Assembly: GCA_001783035.1 (NCBI GenBank)
Contig: MFQK01000038.1
Span: 1 to 15,839, forward strand
Source: Candidatus Magasanikbacteria bacterium RIFCSPLOWO2_02_FULL_44_11
GTDB lineage: Bacteria > Patescibacteriota > Patescibacteriia > Magasanikbacterales > GWA2-37-8
Length of the DNA: 15,839 nt
Direction of reading: 5' to 3'
Made by a program: the position numbers and the translations under genes. The notes beneath the pieces are model-generated. The model saw only the letters and a program-made list of their open reading frames with translations. It was not told the DNA's origin and made no database searches. The number at the start of each line of letters is the position of its first letter. Positions within the stretch are counted from its first letter, which is position 1. Below, piece by piece: positions 13,073-15,839 of this stretch.

Positions 13073-13101
13073 TTGACAAAACTAGCGTTTTCCTCTACAT
13101 T
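13073..13101 (+). promoter_or_regulatory. Sigma70-type promoter of the cold-shock gene
   Basis: TTGACA (13073-13078), a 17-base spacer, and TACATT (13096-13101). The predicted start near 13108 leaves an untranslated leader of about 80 bases before the ATG at 13189, in line with the long regulatory leaders of many cold-shock mRNAs. Confidence 0.65.
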
Positions 13102-13188
13102 TCCATCCAAGCAAAACGTGCTCCCGTGGAGATCTGTCGAATTTCCTTCGAGACGAAATTTGCGGATTATTCACTACTGTACAAACCT

Positions 13189-13386
13189 ATGACCGGTACA
13201 ATCGCCAGATTGACGGACAAGGGGTTCGGCTTCATTGCCGTCGAAGGTCAGGAGAAAGACACGTTCTTTCACTCCTCCTCCCTCGTCGGTGTGAGCTATG
13301 ACGAACTCCGCGACGGCGACGCCGTAACGTTTGACCTTGAAGACTCCGACCGGGGTCCTCGTGCCGTCAACGTCAAGCGCGCTTAA
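13189..13386 (+). CDS. Cold-shock domain protein (CspA family)
   Basis: 65 residues from the ATG at 13189, where the cold-shock fold begins (MTGTIARL); in-frame upstream codons lie in the leader. RNP1 is KGFGFI (residues 11-16). RNP2 is DTFFHSSSL, a variant of the usual VFVHFSAI with the aromatic and His residues kept. LRDGDAVTFDLEDSDRGPRAVNV is the usual beta4-beta5 ending. These proteins bind single-stranded RNA or DNA and melt RNA structure in the cytoplasm. The length is typical. It is a single-gene unit between its own promoter and a strong terminator. Confidence 0.92.
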   Translation: MTGTIARLTDKGFGFIAVEGQEKDTFFHSSSLVGVSYDELRDGDAVTFDLEDSDRGPRAVNVKRA

Positions 13387-13392
13387 GCACTC

Positions 13393-13434
13393 AACCAAAA
13401 ACCCCCGCCTTGCGCGAGGGGTTTTTGGTTTTAT
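13393..13434 (+). terminator. Rho-independent terminator of the cold-shock gene
   Basis: A perfect 13-bp stem (13393-13405 with 13418-13430), a 12-base loop, and a T-rich tail. It lies seven bases after the stop codon. Confidence 0.93.
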
Positions 13435-13467
13435 ATGAGGAAACTTGTCGAGTTTCGTCATTCAATC

Positions 13468-13476
13468 TGCTATAAT
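13468..13476 (+). promoter_or_regulatory. Perfect extended -10 promoter of the membrane-anchored protein gene
   Basis: TG, one base, then TATAAT (13471-13476). Transcription would start near 13483, which rules out the in-frame ATG at 13435 as a start and supports the ATG at 13504. Confidence 0.85.
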
Positions 13477-13503
13477 ACCCCGCGTAAAAATAATCTGCAG
13501 ATT

Positions 13504-14220
13504 ATGTCATCCAAAACGCCTTCTCAATCGTCACCTCGCGCTAAAAAACCTCAAGCCGCCTCCAGAGCGGATGGACCGTCTTTGTGGGGGATCCTTTTTC
13601 TCACTGTGATCATCTCTATCGTCGTGGCATCCGTTGTCGCTTCCACCGTCGTGAACCGTTCCGAGCCGCCGCGCACGGAGGATCTTCAGCTTAGCGCGCT
13701 TCTCTCTGAAATTGAATCCGAGCTGAAGGGGGAGTTGAGCGAGCTCAATCAAGAGATCGAGGAGCTGGCGCGTCCGAAAGGCGACCTCGCGCTCACGGAG
13801 ACCTATGTAAGTGAAGATGGATTTTCCTTGGGCCTGCCCGAATCATTCCGAGTGGATGAGCAAGACGAATCGGAGTTCCCCGGTATTTCCATCTACAGTA
13901 CGCCCGAGGATGCTTTGCCGACCCACGTGCCCCAAGATGAGCTGAAGATCGTTGTGCGCCTCCTTCCTCTTCCGGACGACACTACGCTCGACGACCTTGT
14001 GGCAGATTACGACTACGAGGTGGATTTGGTGGAGGAGGTACAGATCGATAACGGGAGGACCATTGTGTTCTTGTCACCGAAACCTGACGGCCTCTCGTGG
14101 ATGGATGCCTACGAGATTTTGGACGGGAGGATTGTTCACTGGGTGCTTTATCCGCAAGACTCGTTCTACCTTCCGACGTTCCGTGAAATCGTCAAGACAC
14201 TTGTGTTCAGCGCATCCTAG
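13504..14220 (+). CDS. Single-pass membrane protein with coiled coil and extracytoplasmic domain, unassigned
   Basis: 238 residues from the ATG at 13504, the first ATG after the promoter. The N-terminus (1-26) is basic and rich in Ser, Pro and Lys, so it is probably cytoplasmic and disordered. One hydrophobic helix covers ~27-50 (WGILFLTVIISIVVASVVAS). It is followed by an Leu/Glu-rich coiled coil (~61-89) and then a mixed alpha/beta domain (~98-238) beginning YVSEDGFSLGLPESFRV, where paired strands and the SFRV..DEQDESEFPGISIYS pattern resemble small PsbP/Mog1-like lipid-attached domains. That resemblance is weak. Family and role are unknown. GC content is like the flanking housekeeping genes. 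The next gene follows within 10 bases, so it is probably transcribed with the small protein and primase genes downstream. Confidence 0.75.
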   Translation: MSSKTPSQSSPRAKKPQAASRADGPSLWGILFLTVIISIVVASVVASTVVNRSEPPRTEDLQLSALLSEIESELKGELSELNQEIEELARPKGDLALTETYVSEDGFSLGLPESFRVDEQDESEFPGISIYSTPEDALPTHVPQDELKIVVRLLPLPDDTTLDDLVADYDYEVDLVEEVQIDNGRTIVFLSPKPDGLSWMDAYEILDGRIVHWVLYPQDSFYLPTFREIVKTLVFSAS

Positions 14221-14229
14221 CGTGTGAAA

Positions 14230-14532
14230 ATGCTCTTCCCCGACAGGTATTCGGATAATCCGCGCAACCTGATGCTTCGATGCGGTTACGCAGAGCGGCT
14301 GGATCCGAACACGGCCAAGGTCAGCTATGTGCGTCGTTTGGGTGAGGGCTTTTACCCGCGCTTTCATGCCTACCTGGAAGACCATAAGGACGGGTTCGTG
14401 GTTGCACTTCATCTTGACCAAAAAAAGACGTCTCTTGCCGGGAATCAGCATGGGGGGGAGTATGGGGGCGAGGCGGTGAAAAATGAGATCATGCGCATCG
14501 CTTCCATCATTGTGCCGCTTCGCGTAGGATAG
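14230..14532 (+). CDS. Unassigned small protein upstream of primase
   Basis: 100 residues from the ATG at 14230; a GTG at 14224 is an alternative start and would add two residues. The sequence has MLFPDRYSDNPRNLMLRCGY at the start, a YPRFHAYLED strand, and a FVVALHLDQKKTS strand with polar His/Asp/Gln residues, followed by a Gly-rich GGEYGGEAV stretch and a C-terminal helix (EIMRIASIIV). It looks like a compact cytoplasmic alpha/beta protein. I cannot name the family; the regular fold-like pattern and its packing between two genes (9 bases after one stop, 5 before the next start) support a real gene. Its position directly before dnaG invites a link to replication or RNA polymerase, but nothing in the sequence shows this. 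Confidence 0.7.
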   Translation: MLFPDRYSDNPRNLMLRCGYAERLDPNTAKVSYVRRLGEGFYPRFHAYLEDHKDGFVVALHLDQKKTSLAGNQHGGEYGGEAVKNEIMRIASIIVPLRVG

Positions 14533-14537
14533 GGAGC

Positions 14538-15839
14538 ATGGATCACAAGGAAGAAATCCGCAGGAGGATTGACGTAGCCGACTTGATCGGTGACTCTTTG
14601 GAGCTAAAACCGGCGGGGGGAGGGAGTATGAAAGCGATCTGTCCATTCCATACGGAAAAAACGCCCTCTTTTTACGTCTCAAAAGAAAAGCAGATTTGGC
14701 ACTGTTTCGGGTGCGGGAAGGGTGGGGATATCTTCGCGTTTGTTATGGAAATGGAGGGTGCGGACTTTTCCGAGGCGCTTCGCGTGCTTGGGAAACGCGC
14801 TGGGGTGGAGATTCCACGCTTTAGCTCAACCGCCTCAAACGAAAAAACTCGTTTGTTGGAGAGCAACAAGCAGGCGGAAAGCGTGTTTAAACATGTGCTC
14901 CGCAGCTCGGATCACGGGCAGCACGCTCGTTCGTACGTGGCTTCACGCGGATACACGGACGAGATTGTGGATGCGTTTGGCATTGGCTTTGCGCCGAATG
15001 AGTGGTCTCTCCTGTGCGACACGCTCAAAAAAAAGGGGTGGAAGGACCACGAGCTGGTAGCCGCAGGTCTGGCCTTAAATAAGAAAAAGGGGGGCGGTGT
15101 GGTAGATCGGTTTCGTGGACGTCTTATGATTCCGTTGCGCGATCATCATGGGAACACAGTCGGATTCACTGGTCGTGTGCTTCCAGGATCCGACGATTCC
15201 GGACCAAAATACATGAACTCCCCGGAGACCCTCGTGTACAAAAAAGGCGAGTTGTTGTTTGGCCTTGATCGCGCAAAGGTTGCGATAAAAAAAGAAAAGC
15301 AGGTGGTGATCGTCGAGGGGAATTTGGATGTACTGGCTTCGCATATGGTTGGGGTGGAACATGTGGTAGCAAGCTCTGGGACGGCATTGACACAGGCGCA
15401 GCTTCACCTGCTGAAGCGCTTTACAGATACCGTTGTCTTTTGTTTCGATCAGGATACGGCGGGTTTTCGGGCGGCGCGGAAAGGGATCCATCTGGCGACA
15501 GAACTCGGATTCCGGGTGAGGGTGATTCAGATCCCGCCTGGGAAGGGGAAGGATCCGGATGAACTCATCAAGCAGGATGCGGAGGCGTGGAAGCGGCTTG
15601 CGCGGCATCCTATCGATATCATGGAATACTATTTTCAGGTCGCTGAAGCAAAAAATGATCTCACGGACGTTCAGCGGAAAAAGCGTGTTGGGGCATTTTT
15701 GCTTGAAGAAATCGCACGTCTTCCGGACGTGATCGAGCAGGAGCATTGGTTGCGGAAATTAAGCCCGTTGGTACAGGTGGATGTAGAGAGATTGCGCGGG
15801 AGCCTCTCCAAACACAATGACGGGGAGACCCCAACGGCG
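14538..15839 (+). CDS. dnaG: DNA primase DnaG (3' truncated by window)
   Basis: An uninterrupted frame of 434 codons runs from the ATG at 14538 to the window edge. It makes RNA primers for the replication fork. The N-terminal CHC2 zinc-binding domain is clear: CPFHTEKTPSF (Cys35, His38) and WHCFGCGKGGD (Cys56, Cys59). The catalytic core follows, with YVASRGYTDEIVDAFGIGFAP, RFRGRLMIPLRDHHGNTVGF and GPKYMNSPET. The TOPRIM domain carries the catalytic Glu in VIVEGNLDVLASH, where Asn stands in place of the common Tyr/Phe of EGYxD, and the metal-binding Asp pair in FCFDQDTAGFRAARKG. The end of the window falls in the region before the C-terminal helicase-binding domain. AGGATAGGGAG just before the ATG supplies a ribosome binding site. 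Confidence 0.97.
   Translation, partial: MDHKEEIRRRIDVADLIGDSLELKPAGGGSMKAICPFHTEKTPSFYVSKEKQIWHCFGCGKGGDIFAFVMEMEGADFSEALRVLGKRAGVEIPRFSSTASNEKTRLLESNKQAESVFKHVLRSSDHGQHARSYVASRGYTDEIVDAFGIGFAPNEWSLLCDTLKKKGWKDHELVAAGLALNKKKGGGVVDRFRGRLMIPLRDHHGNTVGFTGRVLPGSDDSGPKYMNSPETLVYKKGELLFGLDRAKVAIKKEKQVVIVEGNLDVLASHMVGVEHVVASSGTALTQAQLHLLKRFTDTVVFCFDQDTAGFRAARKGIHLATELGFRVRVIQIPPGKGKDPDELIKQDAEAWKRLARHPIDIMEYYFQVAEAKNDLTDVQRKKRVGAFLLEEIARLPDVIEQEHWLRKLSPLVQVDVERLRGSLSKHNDGETPTA

Larger units (their letters stand above)
12548..13188. other. Gene-free, repeat-rich intergenic region
   Basis: 641 bases between the ABC operon and the cold-shock gene. Frames that are open here have no recognisable protein features and run through palindromes. 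It contains a large imperfect palindrome (12681-12832), a second inverted repeat (12892-12900 with 13004-13012), a nested hairpin (12966-13004), a GC-rich inverted repeat (12574-12579 with 12619-12624), a perfect 9-base DnaA-box match on the minus strand (TGTGGATAA at 13045-13053), and the promoter of the cold-shock gene. Confidence 0.7.

Noticed and set aside
13435..13503. Earlier ATG for the membrane-anchored protein
   Set aside because: A perfect extended -10 promoter (13468-13476) lies inside this stretch, so the mRNA begins after this ATG.
14074..14682. A 202-codon minus-strand frame
   Set aside because: It is antisense to the membrane-anchored protein, the small protein and the start of dnaG, all of which have better support.
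15075..15746. A 223-codon minus-strand frame
   Set aside because: It is entirely antisense to the primase core and TOPRIM domain.
1..15839. CRISPR array or other phased short repeats
   Set aside because: No series of regularly spaced direct repeats was found; the repeats present are a dispersed pair and palindromes.

Overview
The window looks like a chromosomal segment of a Patescibacteria/CPR-type bacterium. This is an inference from small, tightly packed genes, many short unassigned proteins, single-pass membrane anchors where other bacteria use lipoproteins, and several near-leaderless promoters. The standard code is used (TGA is a stop). There is one tRNA, an encoded CCA end, and no rRNA.

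Layout. 1-1256 is GC-rich housekeeping DNA: the C-terminus of a DsbA-like oxidoreductase with a strong terminator, a GreA-like protein, and tRNA-Ser(GGA) with its own promoter. After the tRNA the base composition drops. 1416-3559 is accessory: a two-helix membrane protein, then a two-gene unit (Met-rich SHOCT membrane protein plus DsrE-like sulfur-carrier protein) bracketed by two copies of a ~65-bp repeat that each end in a terminator hairpin, then a small unassigned protein. 3500-4330 holds mobile-element debris: a serine recombinase fragment lacking its catalytic domain, and the 3' end of an rve-type transposase, meeting at a perfect inverted repeat.

4352-12547 is the most notable part, a tight seven-gene AT-rich operon: an NMT1/SsuA-like substrate-binding protein, two sulfatase-fold enzymes with Thr in place of the sulfatase Cys/Ser, a 763-residue protein joining an uncharacterised (PRTase-like/COG5610-like) region to a HAD phosphatase, a GSX10DXD nucleotidyltransferase, and the permease and ATPase of a taurine/nitrate-type ABC importer. 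The importer genes enclose the four enzymes, so the natural reading is uptake of a small organic molecule followed by phosphoryl/nucleotidyl chemistry on it or on a derivative. The substrate is unknown. The Thr active sites argue against simple sulfate-ester scavenging.

12548-13188 has no convincing gene. It holds a 152-bp imperfect palindrome, further hairpins, one perfect DnaA-box match and a sigma70-type promoter. 13189-15839 returns to housekeeping composition: a cold-shock protein with a long leader and strong terminator, a membrane-anchored protein behind a perfect extended -10 promoter, a small unassigned protein, and DnaG primase running off the right edge.
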